Shown: piece by piece, positions 1 through 8,575 of the stretch
Numbering within the stretch: the first letter of the stretch is position 1
How the letters are laid out: every line of letters starts with the position of its first letter
Assembly (NCBI RefSeq): GCF_942548115.1
Contig: NZ_OW824151.1
Coordinates: 3,224,001-3,288,000 of the forward strand
DNA: 64,000 nt
Reading direction: 5' to 3'
From: Aeromicrobium sp. Leaf245
GTDB taxonomy: Bacteria; Actinomycetota; Actinomycetes; Propionibacteriales; Nocardioidaceae
Program-made: the position numbers and the translations under genes
Notes under the pieces: generated by a model
Told to the model about the DNA's origin: nothing
Database searches by the model: none
What the model saw: the letters and a program-made list of their open reading frames with translations, nothing else

Positions 1-401
1 ACCGGCTGGTGCTCGCCGCACCCTCCGACGAAACCGCCGACGACGCGCTCCCGTCCGCGGTCGACGTCGCGGCCCTGCGGGACCTGCCCCTCGTCATGTT
101 CCGGACCGGCTACGACCTGCGCGAGACGACGCTGACGGCGTGCGCGCAGGCGGGCTTCTCCCCGCACATCTCCGTCGAGGGTGGCGAGATGCTGTCGGTC
201 CTGCGGTTCGTGGAGTCCGGTCTCGGCTACGCGGTCGTCCCCGAGATGGTGCTGGCCAACCGACCGGGCCTGCGGCCCGTGGCGCTGCGCAACCCGTCCC
301 TGTCGCGCCAGATCGCCCTGGCCCACCGCCGCGACACCCTCCAGCTTGCCGCGCTGGCCTTCCACGACGAGCTGCTGCTGTCGCTGCAGCAACCCGGCTG
401 A
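1..401 (+). CDS. LysR-type transcriptional regulator, C-terminal fragment
   Basis: The gene enters from outside the window; the reading frame is open from base 3 and ends at TGA 399-401. About 132 residues remain. They match the second half of a LysR substrate-binding domain: a beta-strand ending in DLPLVMF, then FSPHISVEGGEMLSVLRFVESGLGYAVVPE split over the typical co-inducer hinge (here SVLRFVESGLGYAVVPEM), and a closing strand with a run of LALAHRR-like residues. The pattern V-x-SGLGYAVVPE is characteristic of this family. The DNA-binding N-terminus lies to the left, so target genes cannot be inferred. The next gene is convergent with a 24 bp gap. Confidence 0.85.
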   Translation, partial: RLVLAAPSDETADDALPSAVDVAALRDLPLVMFRTGYDLRETTLTACAQAGFSPHISVEGGEMLSVLRFVESGLGYAVVPEMVLANRPGLRPVALRNPSLSRQIALAHRRDTLQLAALAFHDELLLSLQQPG

Positions 402-425
402 CGCTCGCCCGCCCACGGGCGGCGG

Positions 426-974
426 TCAGTCCTGCGAACCGGTGAGCGGGAAGGACAGGTACGTCGACCAGCCCGCGTCCGGCTCGTGGAGGTACAGCGC
501 GATCTCGCCCACCGTGAAGGTGCACGCGAAGTGCTCGAGCGTGGCGTAGGCGCGGTCGAGCGCCGCGTCGTCGAGGTGGTGGGCGACGGTGACGTGCGGG
601 TGGTACGGGAACTCCGGCTCCGGCGCCGCGAGGGCCTCGCGCAGCTCCGCGACCAGCAGCTCCGCCTCGGAGATGCCTCGGCTCACCGCCACGAAGACCA
701 CGGGCGAGACCGGCCGGAAGGTGCCCGTGCCCTTGAGGTCGACCTCGAACGGAGCCGTCCGGGCGGCCACCGCGGAGAGCCGACCGGCGAGTCGGTCCAG
801 CTCGTCACCGGCCACGACGTCGGGCGGCAGCAGCGTGATGTGGCTCGGGATCTGCTCCGCGAGCGGATCGCCGAACGCGGCCCGGTGCGCGCGCAGCTCC
901 TCGCCGTGCGGCTCCGGGACCGAGATCGCGACCCCGAACGTGCGCGACGCGCCCGCCCCGCCCCGCTCAGGCAC
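426..974 (-). CDS. 2'-5' RNA ligase family protein (LigT/2H phosphoesterase superfamily)
   Basis: About 182 residues with the two HxTx signatures that define 2H phosphoesterases: [10 protein letters not shown] near residue 41 and [10 protein letters not shown] near residue 124. Members of the family hydrolyse or join 2',5'/cyclic phosphate linkages in RNA or nucleotides; the substrate here is unknown. I chose the GTG at 974 because the stop of trpS (TGA, 969-967) lies just inside it, giving an 8 bp overlap and probable translational coupling to trpS. The longer reading frame up to 1031 only adds a shadow of trpS. The gene is the second of a trpS-led minus-strand operon. Confidence 0.85.
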   Translation of the reverse strand: MPERGGAGASRTFGVAISVPEPHGEELRAHRAAFGDPLAEQIPSHITLLPPDVVAGDELDRLAGRLSAVAARTAPFEVDLKGTGTFRPVSPVVFVAVSRGISEAELLVAELREALAAPEPEFPYHPHVTVAHHLDDAALDRAYATLEHFACTFTVGEIALYLHEPDAGWSTYLSFPLTGSQD

Positions 975-1980
975 CGCGGACGAGCCCGACCTTGTCGTAC
1001 ACGTCGGCCACCACGGGCGCCGCCACCTCACGCGCCCGCGCCGCGCCCCGGGCCAGCACCCGGTCCAGCTCGGCCGGGTCGTCCAGGTACGCCCGCGTGC
1101 GCTCGCCGAAGCCGGCCACGAAGTCGGCCACCACGTCCGCGAGGGCCACCTTGAGGTGTCCGTACTGGCGACCCTCGAACTCGGCGACGACGTCGTCGAC
1201 CGACGTGCCGGTCACGGCCGAGTACAGGGTGAGCAGGTTGGACACGCCGGGCTTGCCCTCGGGGTCGAACCGGATCTCGTCGCCGGAGTCGGTGACGGCC
1301 GAGCGGATCTTCTTCGCCGCCTTCTTCGGGTCGTCGAGCAGGTCGACGATCCCGTTGGGCGAGGAGCCGGACTTGCTCATCTTCGCGGTCGGGTCCTGCA
1401 GGTCGCCGATCTTGGCGGCGTCCTTGAGGATGTACGGCTCGGGCTGGCGGAACGTCTCGCCGTAGTGATGGTTGAACCGCTGCGCGAGGTTGCGGGAGAG
1501 CTCGAGGTGCTGGCGCTGGTCCTCACCCACGGGCACGTGGTGGGGGTTGTAGAGCAGGATGTCGGCCGCCTGCAGGATGGGGTACGTGAACAGCCCGACG
1601 CTGGACTTGTCGGTGCCACCCTTGGCGCTCTTGTCCTTGAACTGCGTCATGCGACCCGCCTCGCCGAAGCCGGTGAGGCAGTTGAAGATCCACGCCAGCT
1701 GCGTGTGCTCGGGCACGTGGCTCTGGCAGAACAGCGCCGACCGCTCGGGGTCGACGCCGGCTGCGAGGAGCTGCGCCGCCGACGCGTGGGTCCGCGCCCT
1801 CAGGGCTGCCGGGTCCGGCTGCACCGTGAGCGCGTGCAGGTCGGCGATGAAGTAGAACGCGTCGTGGTCGTCCTGCAGGCCCACCCACTGGCGGATCGCC
1901 CCGAGGTAGTTCCCGAAGTGGAACGACTCGGCCGTCGGCTGGATGCCGGACAGCGAGCGGGGACGGGTGCTGCTGGACAT
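967..1980 (-). CDS. trpS: Tryptophan--tRNA ligase
   Basis: Class I aminoacyl-tRNA synthetase of 337 residues, the usual length for bacterial TrpRS. It charges tRNA-Trp with tryptophan using ATP. Seen: N-terminal [18 protein letters not shown], where FHFGNYLG is the HIGH-type signature; [12 protein letters not shown]-like sequence (here [17 protein letters not shown]), typical of the core; and AKMSKSGSS, the KMSKS loop, at about residues 206-214. The ATG at 1980 leaves a normal short N-terminus ([12 protein letters not shown]); longer in-frame starts would run into the galactokinase promoter. It is divergent from galK and overlaps the 2'-5' RNA ligase-like gene downstream. Confidence 0.97.
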   Translation of the reverse strand: MSSSTRPRSLSGIQPTAESFHFGNYLGAIRQWVGLQDDHDAFYFIADLHALTVQPDPAALRARTHASAAQLLAAGVDPERSALFCQSHVPEHTQLAWIFNCLTGFGEAGRMTQFKDKSAKGGTDKSSVGLFTYPILQAADILLYNPHHVPVGEDQRQHLELSRNLAQRFNHHYGETFRQPEPYILKDAAKIGDLQDPTAKMSKSGSSPNGIVDLLDDPKKAAKKIRSAVTDSGDEIRFDPEGKPGVSNLLTLYSAVTGTSVDDVVAEFEGRQYGHLKVALADVVADFVAGFGERTRAYLDDPAELDRVLARGAARAREVAAPVVADVYDKVGLVRGA

Positions 1981-2019
1981 GCTGTGCATTCTGCCAGTGA
2001 GGTTCTGCCGGTCAGGTCC

Positions 2020-2025
2020 TAGGCT
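2020..2025 (+). promoter_or_regulatory. -10 element of a leaderless galK promoter
   Basis: TAGGCT lies 7 nt before the GTG at 2033, so transcription would begin at or next to the start codon. No Shine-Dalgarno sequence is present, which supports that GTG as the start. No convincing -35 was found. Confidence 0.45.
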
Positions 2026-2032
2026 CGGGCGG

Positions 2033-3154
2033 GTGGACGACGTACGCACGTGGCAGGTTCCGGGTCGGGTCAACCTCATCGGGGAGCACCTCGACTACAA
2101 CGGGGGCCCGTCGGTCCCCTTCGCGATCGACCGCTTCCTCACCCTGAAGGTGCGCCGCCGTGACGACGACGCGGTCAACGTGTGGAGCACCCTGCCCGAC
2201 GGTCGCCGTGAGCGCGCGGCGTTCACGGTCGACGTCGCACCGGGCGACGGCGCCGTCGCGGCGGACGGGTGGGCCGCCTACCCCGCGGGCGCGGTGTGGG
2301 CGCTGCGCTCCCAGGGCTCGCTGCCCGGCTGCGACCTGGTGCTCGAGTCGTCGCTGCCCCTCGGTGCCGGTCTCTCGTCGTCGGCCGCGCTCACCGTGGG
2401 GGTCGTGTCCGCCCTCGCCGACCTGGCCGGTCTCGACCTGGACCCGCTCACGGCGGCCCGCCTCGCCCAGCGCGCCGAGAACGACTTCGTGGGGGCGCCG
2501 ACCGGCCTCATGGACCAGCTGGCCGTCACGTTCGGCCGTGAGGGACAGGCCGTCGTGACCGACCCGCTCGGCGACGCCGAGCCCGAGCGCGTCCCGTTCG
2601 ACGTGGCCGCGGCCGACCTCTCGCTGCTGGTCATCTCCACGGGCGTGGACCACTCGCACGTGGCCGCCTCCGGAGGCGGGGGGTACGCCGAGCGGCGCGC
2701 CCAGTGCGAGGAGGCCGCGTCGGCCCTGGGGCTCCACCACCTCGCGAAGGCCGGGCTCGACGCGCTCGTCCGGCTCGACGACCCCGTGCTGCGTCGTCGC
2801 ACGCAGCACGTCTTCACCGAGACGGCTCGCGTCAAGGCCGCCCTGCGCACGCTGCGCGAGCAGGACTGGGAGCAGCTCGGGACGGTCCTCACCGCCTCGC
2901 ACACCTCTCTGCGCGACGACTTCGAGGTCAGCTGCGCCGAGCTCGACGTCGCGGTCGAGTCCGCCCTCGAGGCCGGCGCCCTCGGCGCCCGCATGACCGG
3001 CGGCGGGTTCGGCGGCTCGGCCATCGCCCTGGTCCCGCAGGCCAAGGCGGGACCGGTGCGCGAGCTCGTGGAGCAGCGCTACGACGCCCTGGGCTGGAAG
3101 ACGCCCGAGGTGTTCGCGGTCCGTGCCGCCGACGGGGTCCACCGCACCGCCTGA
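2033..3154 (+). CDS. galK: Galactokinase
   Basis: GHMP-family sugar kinase of 373 residues that phosphorylates galactose at C1 in the Leloir pathway. The family signatures are in order: substrate loop [15 protein letters not shown] near residue 12, ATP-binding [12 protein letters not shown] near residue 110, [11 protein letters not shown] near residue 158 and the C-terminal [16 protein letters not shown] near residue 320. I used the GTG at 2033, which follows a -10 hexamer by 7 nt; an ORF upstream to 1943 would overlap trpS. No galT or galE gene is next to it; the following gene, pheA, is unrelated. Confidence 0.95.
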   Translation: MDDVRTWQVPGRVNLIGEHLDYNGGPSVPFAIDRFLTLKVRRRDDDAVNVWSTLPDGRRERAAFTVDVAPGDGAVAADGWAAYPAGAVWALRSQGSLPGCDLVLESSLPLGAGLSSSAALTVGVVSALADLAGLDLDPLTAARLAQRAENDFVGAPTGLMDQLAVTFGREGQAVVTDPLGDAEPERVPFDVAAADLSLLVISTGVDHSHVAASGGGGYAERRAQCEEAASALGLHHLAKAGLDALVRLDDPVLRRRTQHVFTETARVKAALRTLREQDWEQLGTVLTASHTSLRDDFEVSCAELDVAVESALEAGALGARMTGGGFGGSAIALVPQAKAGPVRELVEQRYDALGWKTPEVFAVRAADGVHRTA

Positions 3155-3202
3155 GGTCCCTCCTGGCCGCCTCGCGCCCACACGGGGTGGAAGACTGTCG
3201 GG

Positions 3203-4048
3203 GTGACCGTCCGCCGCATCGCGTACCAGGGGGAACCCGGCGCGAACTCCCACATCGTCTGCCAGCAGCACCACCCCGACGCCGAGGCCGTGGCCTGCGC
3301 GTCGTTCGAGGACGTGTTCGCGGCCGTCACCGGTGGTGACGCCGACCTCGCGATGATCCCGATCGACAACTCGATCGCAGGCCGGGTGGCCGACATCCAC
3401 CACTTCCTGCCCACGTCGGGCCTGCACATCGTCGGCGAGCACTTCCTGCGGATCCAGTTCATGGTCATGGGCGTCCCGGGCACCACCCTCGACACCGTGC
3501 GCACGGTCCACAGCCACGTGCACGCCCTCGGGCAGTGCCGCAAGATCATCCAGCAGCACGGCTGGACGCCTCTCGTCTCCGGCGACACCGCCGGTGCCGC
3601 ACGCGAGATCGCCGAGGCCCGCGACGTCAGCCAGGCGGCGATCGCCCCGCCGCTCGCCGCGCAGATCTACGGACTCGAGATCCTGGCGCGCGACGTCGAG
3701 GACGAGGACCACAACACGACCCGCTTCGTGGAGCTCTCGCGCGAGCCCGCCGTCCCGGCCGCCGGCGCGGGACCAGTCGTGACGACCTTCATCTTCAACG
3801 TGCGCAACCTGCCGGCGGCCCTCTACAAGGCCCTGGGCGGCTTCGCCACGAACGGCGTCAACATGACCAAGCTCGAGAGCTACATGGTGGGGGGCGAGTT
3901 CACCGCCACCCAGTTCCTCGCCGAGGTCGACGGGCACCCGGACGACCCGCACGTGGCGCGCGCCCTCGAGGAGCTCACGTTCTTCACCACCGAGACCCGC
4001 GTGCTCGGCGTCTACCCGGCCGACCCGTTCCGGGCCGAGTCCGCCTGA
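3203..4048 (+). CDS. pheA: Prephenate dehydratase with C-terminal ACT domain
   Basis: Monofunctional enzyme of 281 residues converting prephenate to phenylpyruvate in phenylalanine synthesis. The catalytic domain starts with RRIAYQGEPGANSH and carries AMIPIDNSIAGRVADIHH and NTTRFVEL, the conserved Thr-Arg-Phe motif. The ACT domain (from about residue 190) would sense phenylalanine; it has KLESYMVGGEFTATQF where the usual actinobacterial form has an ESRP motif. That variant and the wording of the whole chain resemble alphaproteobacterial PheA from memory, suggesting transfer. GTG start at 3203. Confidence 0.93.
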   Translation: MTVRRIAYQGEPGANSHIVCQQHHPDAEAVACASFEDVFAAVTGGDADLAMIPIDNSIAGRVADIHHFLPTSGLHIVGEHFLRIQFMVMGVPGTTLDTVRTVHSHVHALGQCRKIIQQHGWTPLVSGDTAGAAREIAEARDVSQAAIAPPLAAQIYGLEILARDVEDEDHNTTRFVELSREPAVPAAGAGPVVTTFIFNVRNLPAALYKALGGFATNGVNMTKLESYMVGGEFTATQFLAEVDGHPDDPHVARALEELTFFTTETRVLGVYPADPFRAESA

Positions 4049-4061
4049 GCCGAGCCGACCG

Positions 4062-5204
4062 ATGGACTCCCTGAGCTGGCCGCTGTCCGTGCCCGTCCTC
4101 TCCGACGGCGTGGTGACCCTGCGCGCCGCCACGCCGGCCGACGTCGCGTCGATGCACGAGATGACGCAGGACCCCGACATGCAGCGGTGGACCGCGGTCC
4201 CGGTGCCCAACACGCCCGAGATGAGCGAGGCGTTCGCCCTGCAGATCGGCGCCGAGGCGTGGGACCAGGGCACGGCGCGGATGTGGGTGGTCGAGGCCGC
4301 CGACGACTCCGGACGGGCCCGGTTCGCCGGCAACGTCGACGTCCGGGGCGGGCCGGTCGCCGACCTCGGCTTCTCCCTGCACCCGTGGGCGCGCGGTCGC
4401 GGACTGATGACCCGGGCCGTGCGCCTCGCCGTCGACCACGTGTTCACCGAGTGCGCGGTGGAGTCGGTCCACTGGCGGGCGCACGTCGGCAACGAGGCCT
4501 CCCTGCGGGTGGCGCACGCCTGCGGCTTCCAGCTCGTGGGCTCCTCGCCCGCCCTGCTGCACGAGCGGGGTCGCACCCTCGACGCCTGGACGGCGGTGCT
4601 GCGCTTCGGCGACGCCCCCGTGCCCAGGGGGCGCTGGCTCGACGCTCCCGTGATCGAGACGGACCGCTTGCGGCTGCGACCCTTCGCGGAGTCCGACGCC
4701 GCCCGGGTGGCCGAGGCGTGCGGCGACGAGACCGCGGGGCACTGGTTGAACACCCTGCCGCGCCCGTACACGCTCGACGTCGCGCGCGCCTACCTGGCCG
4801 ACTGCACCTGGCAGGCGGCCATCGGGTCCAAGCTCACCTGGGCCGTGGCCGACCGCGAGACCGACGCGCTCGTCGCGAACCTCGCCCTCATGCACCTCGA
4901 CGGCCCCAACCCCGGGACGGCCGAGGTCGGCTACTGGGCCCACCCCGACGCGCGGGGTCGAGGGTTCATGACCGAGGCGGTCCGCGCGGCCGTGCGCCAC
5001 GCGCTCGCCGCTGACGGGCCCGACCACGAGCCGCTCGGCCTGCACCGCCTCAGCCTGCGGGCAGCGGCCGGCAACGCGGCCAGCAACCGGGTGGCCAAAC
5101 GGGCGGGCTTCCGGCGCATCGGGGTCGAGCGCGAGGCCGAGCTGCTCGGCGACGGCTCGGTCGACGACCTGGTCTCCTACGACCTGCTGCGCGACGAGGT
5201 CTGA
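4062..5204 (+). CDS. Protein with two tandem GNAT acetyltransferase domains
   Basis: The 380-residue protein contains two GNAT units. The first (about 15-180) has the acetyl-CoA loop region DLGFSLHPWARGRGLMTRAV and VGNEASLRVAHACGF. The second (about 200-375) has EVGYWAHPDARGRGFMTEAV and GNAASNRVAKRAGFRRIGV. The R-G-x-G-x-M/T pattern in both suggests both can bind acetyl-CoA. The RimJ/RimL-like style points to N-acetylation of a protein or small molecule, but the substrate cannot be told. The ATG is 13 nt after pheA, so the two may be cotranscribed. Confidence 0.85.
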   Translation: MDSLSWPLSVPVLSDGVVTLRAATPADVASMHEMTQDPDMQRWTAVPVPNTPEMSEAFALQIGAEAWDQGTARMWVVEAADDSGRARFAGNVDVRGGPVADLGFSLHPWARGRGLMTRAVRLAVDHVFTECAVESVHWRAHVGNEASLRVAHACGFQLVGSSPALLHERGRTLDAWTAVLRFGDAPVPRGRWLDAPVIETDRLRLRPFAESDAARVAEACGDETAGHWLNTLPRPYTLDVARAYLADCTWQAAIGSKLTWAVADRETDALVANLALMHLDGPNPGTAEVGYWAHPDARGRGFMTEAVRAAVRHALAADGPDHEPLGLHRLSLRAAAGNAASNRVAKRAGFRRIGVEREAELLGDGSVDDLVSYDLLRDEV

Positions 5205-5258
5205 GACCTTCGCCACGAGGCGGCGGTTTCGTCGGCGTCGACCTGCACACTTGGTTGC

Positions 5259-6794
5259 GTGACCCAACCGACACGTGCCCCCGTCGACGCCGCGACCTCC
5301 CCCTGGCCGGCGCTGTGGGCCATGGTCATCGGGTTCTTCATGATCCTCGTCGACAACACGATCGTCTCGGTCGCGACGCCGGCGATCATCGAGGACCTGC
5401 AGACCGACTACAACAGCGGCATCTGGGTCACGAGCGCCTACCTGCTGGCCTACGCCGTGCCCCTGCTCGTCACGGGACGGCTCGGCGACCGGTTCGGGCC
5501 CAAGCGGGTCTACCTCGTCGGACTCGCGATCTTCACCCTCGCCTCGCTCTGGTGCGGCCTCACCGACTCCATCGGCGGGCTCATCGCCGCGCGCGTCGTG
5601 CAGGGCGTCGGCGCGTCGCTCATCACGCCGCAGACCATGTCGGTCATCACCCGCACCTTCCCTGCCGCCAAGCGCGGCAGCGCCATGGCGCTGTGGGGAG
5701 CGACAGCGGGCGTCGCGACGCTGGTCGGCCCCATCCTGGGTGGCGTGCTCGTCGACGCGGCCGGCTGGGAGTGGATCTTCTTCGTCAACGTGCCGGTCGG
5801 GATCGTGGGGTTCGTGCTCGCGATGCGGCTCGTGCCCACCCTCGAGACGCACGCGCACAGCTTCGACTGGCTGGGCGTGGCCCTGAGCGCGGCCGGCATG
5901 TTCCTGCTCGTGTTCGGGATCCAGGAGGGCGAGCGGTACGACTGGGGCACGATCGCCGGTCCGGTCAGCGTGCCGCTGCTCATCGGCGTCGGGGTCCTCG
6001 TGCTCGGGCTCTTCGTGGTCTGGCAGAGCCGGGTGCGCACCGAGCCGCTCGTGCCGCTGGGCCTGTTCCGCGACCGGAACTTCTCGGTGGGCAACCTGGG
6101 CATCGCCATGGTCTCGCTCGCCATCACCGCGATGAGCCTGCCGTTCATGTTCTACGCCCAGGGCGCGCGGGGCTGGAGCCCCACGGAGGCCGCGCTGTTC
6201 ATGGCGCCCATGGCCGTGGTGCTGCTCGCGCTCTCGCCCGTCGTGGGCAAGCTGTCCGACCGCGTCCACCCGCGCATCCTCACCCTCGTGGGGTTCGGCA
6301 CGGCCGCCGTCGCCATGCGCTGGCTCGGCTCGCTCGTCGACCCGAGCACACCCGGGTGGCAGCTGTTGCTGCCGATGGCCCTGTTCGGCGTCTCCAACGC
6401 CTTCCTCTGGGCTCCGCTCAGCGCCACCGCGACCCGGAACCTCCCCCTGGCGTCCGCCGGCGCGGGCGCGGGCGTCTACAACACGACCCGACAGGTGGCC
6501 GCCGCGCTCGGCAGCGCGGCCGTGGCCGCCCTGATCGGTGCGCGGCTCTCGGCCAACGGTCTCGACGGCGACGCGGCGGCCTTCCAGTCGGCGGGCGGCG
6601 CGGCGATGCCGGCGCAGGTGGCCGATGCGTTCTCGCGCGCCATGTCCGAGGCGTTCTGGCTGCCCACCACCGCGTTCGTCGTCGGGCTCGTCGTCGTGCT
6701 CTTCTTCGAGCGGCCGCGGCACCAGGGGGCCCCACCGACGACGGCTGCGAGCGCTCGGGCGACCGCGGAGCCGGCGACTCCGCCCGCTGCCTAG
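5259..6794 (+). CDS. MFS transporter, DHA2 family (EmrB/QacA-like multidrug exporter)
   Basis: The 511-residue integral membrane protein has the size and pattern of 14-helix DHA2 proton antiporters. Seen: NTIVSVATPAIIEDLQTDYN in helix 1 and following loop, GRLGDRFGPKRVYLVG (motif A), and the motif C-like segment LWGATAGVATLVGPILGGVL with WEWIFFVNVPVG after it, a hallmark of this family. The substrate is unknown. GTG start at 5259, with no clear ribosome-binding site; CACACT lies about 7 nt upstream and could be a leaderless -10. The stop codon TAG is part of the putative -10 of purU. Confidence 0.9.
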   Translation: MTQPTRAPVDAATSPWPALWAMVIGFFMILVDNTIVSVATPAIIEDLQTDYNSGIWVTSAYLLAYAVPLLVTGRLGDRFGPKRVYLVGLAIFTLASLWCGLTDSIGGLIAARVVQGVGASLITPQTMSVITRTFPAAKRGSAMALWGATAGVATLVGPILGGVLVDAAGWEWIFFVNVPVGIVGFVLAMRLVPTLETHAHSFDWLGVALSAAGMFLLVFGIQEGERYDWGTIAGPVSVPLLIGVGVLVLGLFVVWQSRVRTEPLVPLGLFRDRNFSVGNLGIAMVSLAITAMSLPFMFYAQGARGWSPTEAALFMAPMAVVLLALSPVVGKLSDRVHPRILTLVGFGTAAVAMRWLGSLVDPSTPGWQLLLPMALFGVSNAFLWAPLSATATRNLPLASAGAGAGVYNTTRQVAAALGSAAVAALIGARLSANGLDGDAAAFQSAGGAAMPAQVADAFSRAMSEAFWLPTTAFVVGLVVVLFFERPRHQGAPPTTAASARATAEPATPPAA

Positions 6795-6797
6795 ACT
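6792..6797 (+). promoter_or_regulatory. -10 element of a leaderless purU promoter
   Basis: TAGACT starts with the stop codon of the upstream MFS gene and lies 7 nt before the GTG start of purU. This is the same spacing as at galK and supports the start at 6805. Confidence 0.45.
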
Positions 6798-6804
6798 TCG
6801 GCAG

Positions 6805-7671
6805 GTGACCAGCACCCACGTCCTGACGCTGTCGTGCCCGGACCGCCCCGGACTCGTCTTCGCCGTCACCCGGTGGATCCACGAGACCGGCGGCAACATC
6901 CTGGACTCCCAGCAGTACACCGACCCCAGTGATGACGTGGACGCGAGCGGGGAGTTCTTCCTGCGCCTCCACGTCGACTTCGGCCCCGGTCGCGACGCCG
7001 GCGAGCTCACGCAGGGCTTCGCCCCCGTCGCGGCCGAGCTGGCGATGGACTTCCGCCTGGTCGAGGCCGAGCGCCCCGCCCGCACCCTGGTGCTCGTGTC
7101 CAAGGAGGGGCACTGCCTCAACGACCTGCTCTACCGGCAGAGCTCGGGCGGCCTGAACATCGAGGTGCCGGCCGTGGTGTCCAACCACCGCGACCTCGAG
7201 CGGCTCGCCTCGTCCTACGACGTGCCGTTCCACCACCTGCCCGTCACCCGCGAGACCAAGCCCGACGTCGAGGCCCGCGTGCTGGACCTGGTCGACGAGC
7301 TCGACATCGACCTCGTGGTGCTCGCGCGCTACATGCAGATCCTGAGCGACGACCTCTGCCGCGCGCTCGCCGGCCGGGCGATCAACATCCACCACAGCTT
7401 CCTGCCGAGCTTCAAGGGCGCCCGGCCGTACCACCAGGCCCACGACCGCGGGGTCAAGCTCATCGGCGCCACCGCGCACTACGTGACGGCCGACCTCGAC
7501 GAGGGGCCGATCATCGAGCAGGGCGTGCAGCGGGTGGACCACCGGATGAGTCCGGCCGACCTCGCCCGCGTGGGGCGCGACGTCGAGGCCCAGACGCTCT
7601 CGCGGGCGGTGCGCCTGCACGCCGAGTCGCGGGTGCTCATGAACGGTCCGCGCACCGTCGTCTTCGCCTGA
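6805..7671 (+). CDS. purU: Formyltetrahydrofolate deformylase
   Basis: Enzyme of 288 residues hydrolysing 10-formyl-THF to formate and THF, which balances one-carbon pools. An N-terminal ACT-like domain (LTLSCPDRPGLVFAVTRWI, GGNILDSQQYTD) is followed by a formyltransferase-fold domain with RYMQILSDDL, INIHHSFLPSFKGARPYHQA and GATAHYVTADLDEGPIIEQ. These carry the catalytic Asn-His-Asp set of the family (N in INIHHS, H in HHS, D in LDEGP). The ACT domain distinguishes it from PurN, which is also present at 27.8-28.5 kb. GTG start 7 nt after TAGACT. Confidence 0.95.
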   Translation: MTSTHVLTLSCPDRPGLVFAVTRWIHETGGNILDSQQYTDPSDDVDASGEFFLRLHVDFGPGRDAGELTQGFAPVAAELAMDFRLVEAERPARTLVLVSKEGHCLNDLLYRQSSGGLNIEVPAVVSNHRDLERLASSYDVPFHHLPVTRETKPDVEARVLDLVDELDIDLVVLARYMQILSDDLCRALAGRAINIHHSFLPSFKGARPYHQAHDRGVKLIGATAHYVTADLDEGPIIEQGVQRVDHRMSPADLARVGRDVEAQTLSRAVRLHAESRVLMNGPRTVVFA

Positions 7672-7687
7672 CGCACGGTAGGTCGGG

Positions 7688-8575
7688 TCACCACTCCCAG
7701 CGAGCGGTGCACAGCCCGGGACCGAAGTCCGTCTGCCGGTGCAGGAGCCCGGTGGCCCCGTCGAGGGCCACGGGCCACTCGTGGCCGAGCCCCGCCTCCT
7801 GGAAGCCGACCCAGCACCTGCTGGGCAGCTGGTCGGGGTGGAAGCGGACCCACACCATGCACTGCTCGAGACGCTGCTCGGCCACCGCGCCCCACTCGGA
7901 GTCGAGAGCCGAGTCGTCCGTGACCGGGCACAGGACGATCTCGGTCACCACCGACTCCCCCAGCGAGAGGGGTCGGTCGAACCTCAGGCGTGCGGCACTG
8001 ATCCCGTCGATGATGTCGACCACGCCGTCGACCGAGCAGCCCGAGACGGCTCGCATGACCGTGTCGGTGGCGAAGTTCGTCAGGCCCTCGAACTCCGTCG
8101 TGCCCGTGCCGACGCCCGGCGCCACGAACATCGTGACGCCAGCAGCGCCCTCGACGGCCGCCACGAAGACCTGCGTCACCCGCACCTGGCTGATCCGACG
8201 GTTGGCGTCGACGTCCACGACGAGGTCGAACGCGATGCGGTCCACCTCGTCCTCGCCGACGAGGCCACGGTCCCTGCCGACCTGACGCGCCAGGCCCACC
8301 AGGTCGTCGAACGGTGCCGGTCCGGTCCGCCCACGACGACGCAGGTGCGATGACAACGCACCCGGGTGGAGGCCGAGCAGCTCCTCGATCGCCACGAGCG
8401 CCTCCAGGGAGATCCTCCGTTGGGGCTCCCGCTGACCGGAGCGCCAGTAGGACAGGGCGGCCAGCGACACCGCGTGCCCGCGGTCTGCCAGGCGCGACCG
8501 GAGCCACGACAGGCCGACCCCGCGCGCGTCCAGCGCGTCGGAGAAGGCGTCGGCGAACCGCCGGCTCTCGGTCAT
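7688..8575 (-). CDS. XRE-like HTH transcriptional regulator with unknown C-terminal domain
   Basis: The 295-residue protein begins with a helix-turn-helix of the XRE type (about residues 5-75): FSDALDARGVGLSWLRSRL, then VSLAALSYWRSGQREPQRRI, whose second helix would contact DNA. The remaining 200 residues (beta-rich, with DRIAFDLVVDVDANRRISQV and ATDTVMRAVSGCSVDG) are not a domain I recognise. The ATG at 8575 precedes the HTH by a short stretch; upstream in-frame sequence is low-quality coding. It is divergent from the sulfate operon 352 bp away, where TTCACA repeats could be its operator. A role in sulfate or sulfur control is inference from position. Confidence 0.72.
   Translation of the reverse strand: MTESRRFADAFSDALDARGVGLSWLRSRLADRGHAVSLAALSYWRSGQREPQRRISLEALVAIEELLGLHPGALSSHLRRRGRTGPAPFDDLVGLARQVGRDRGLVGEDEVDRIAFDLVVDVDANRRISQVRVTQVFVAAVEGAAGVTMFVAPGVGTGTTEFEGLTNFATDTVMRAVSGCSVDGVVDIIDGISAARLRFDRPLSLGESVVTEIVLCPVTDDSALDSEWGAVAEQRLEQCMVWVRFHPDQLPSRCWVGFQEAGLGHEWPVALDGATGLLHRQTDFGPGLCTARWEW

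Noticed and set aside
3984-7121. A 1045-codon open frame on the minus strand
   Set aside because: It runs antisense through three well-identified plus-strand genes (double GNAT, MFS exporter, purU) and has low-complexity Arg/Gly/His-rich sequence typical of high-GC shadow frames.
6805-7671. purU as a second purN
   Set aside because: An N-terminal ACT-like domain and the length of 288 residues fit formyl-THF deformylase, and purN is present at 27849-28493.
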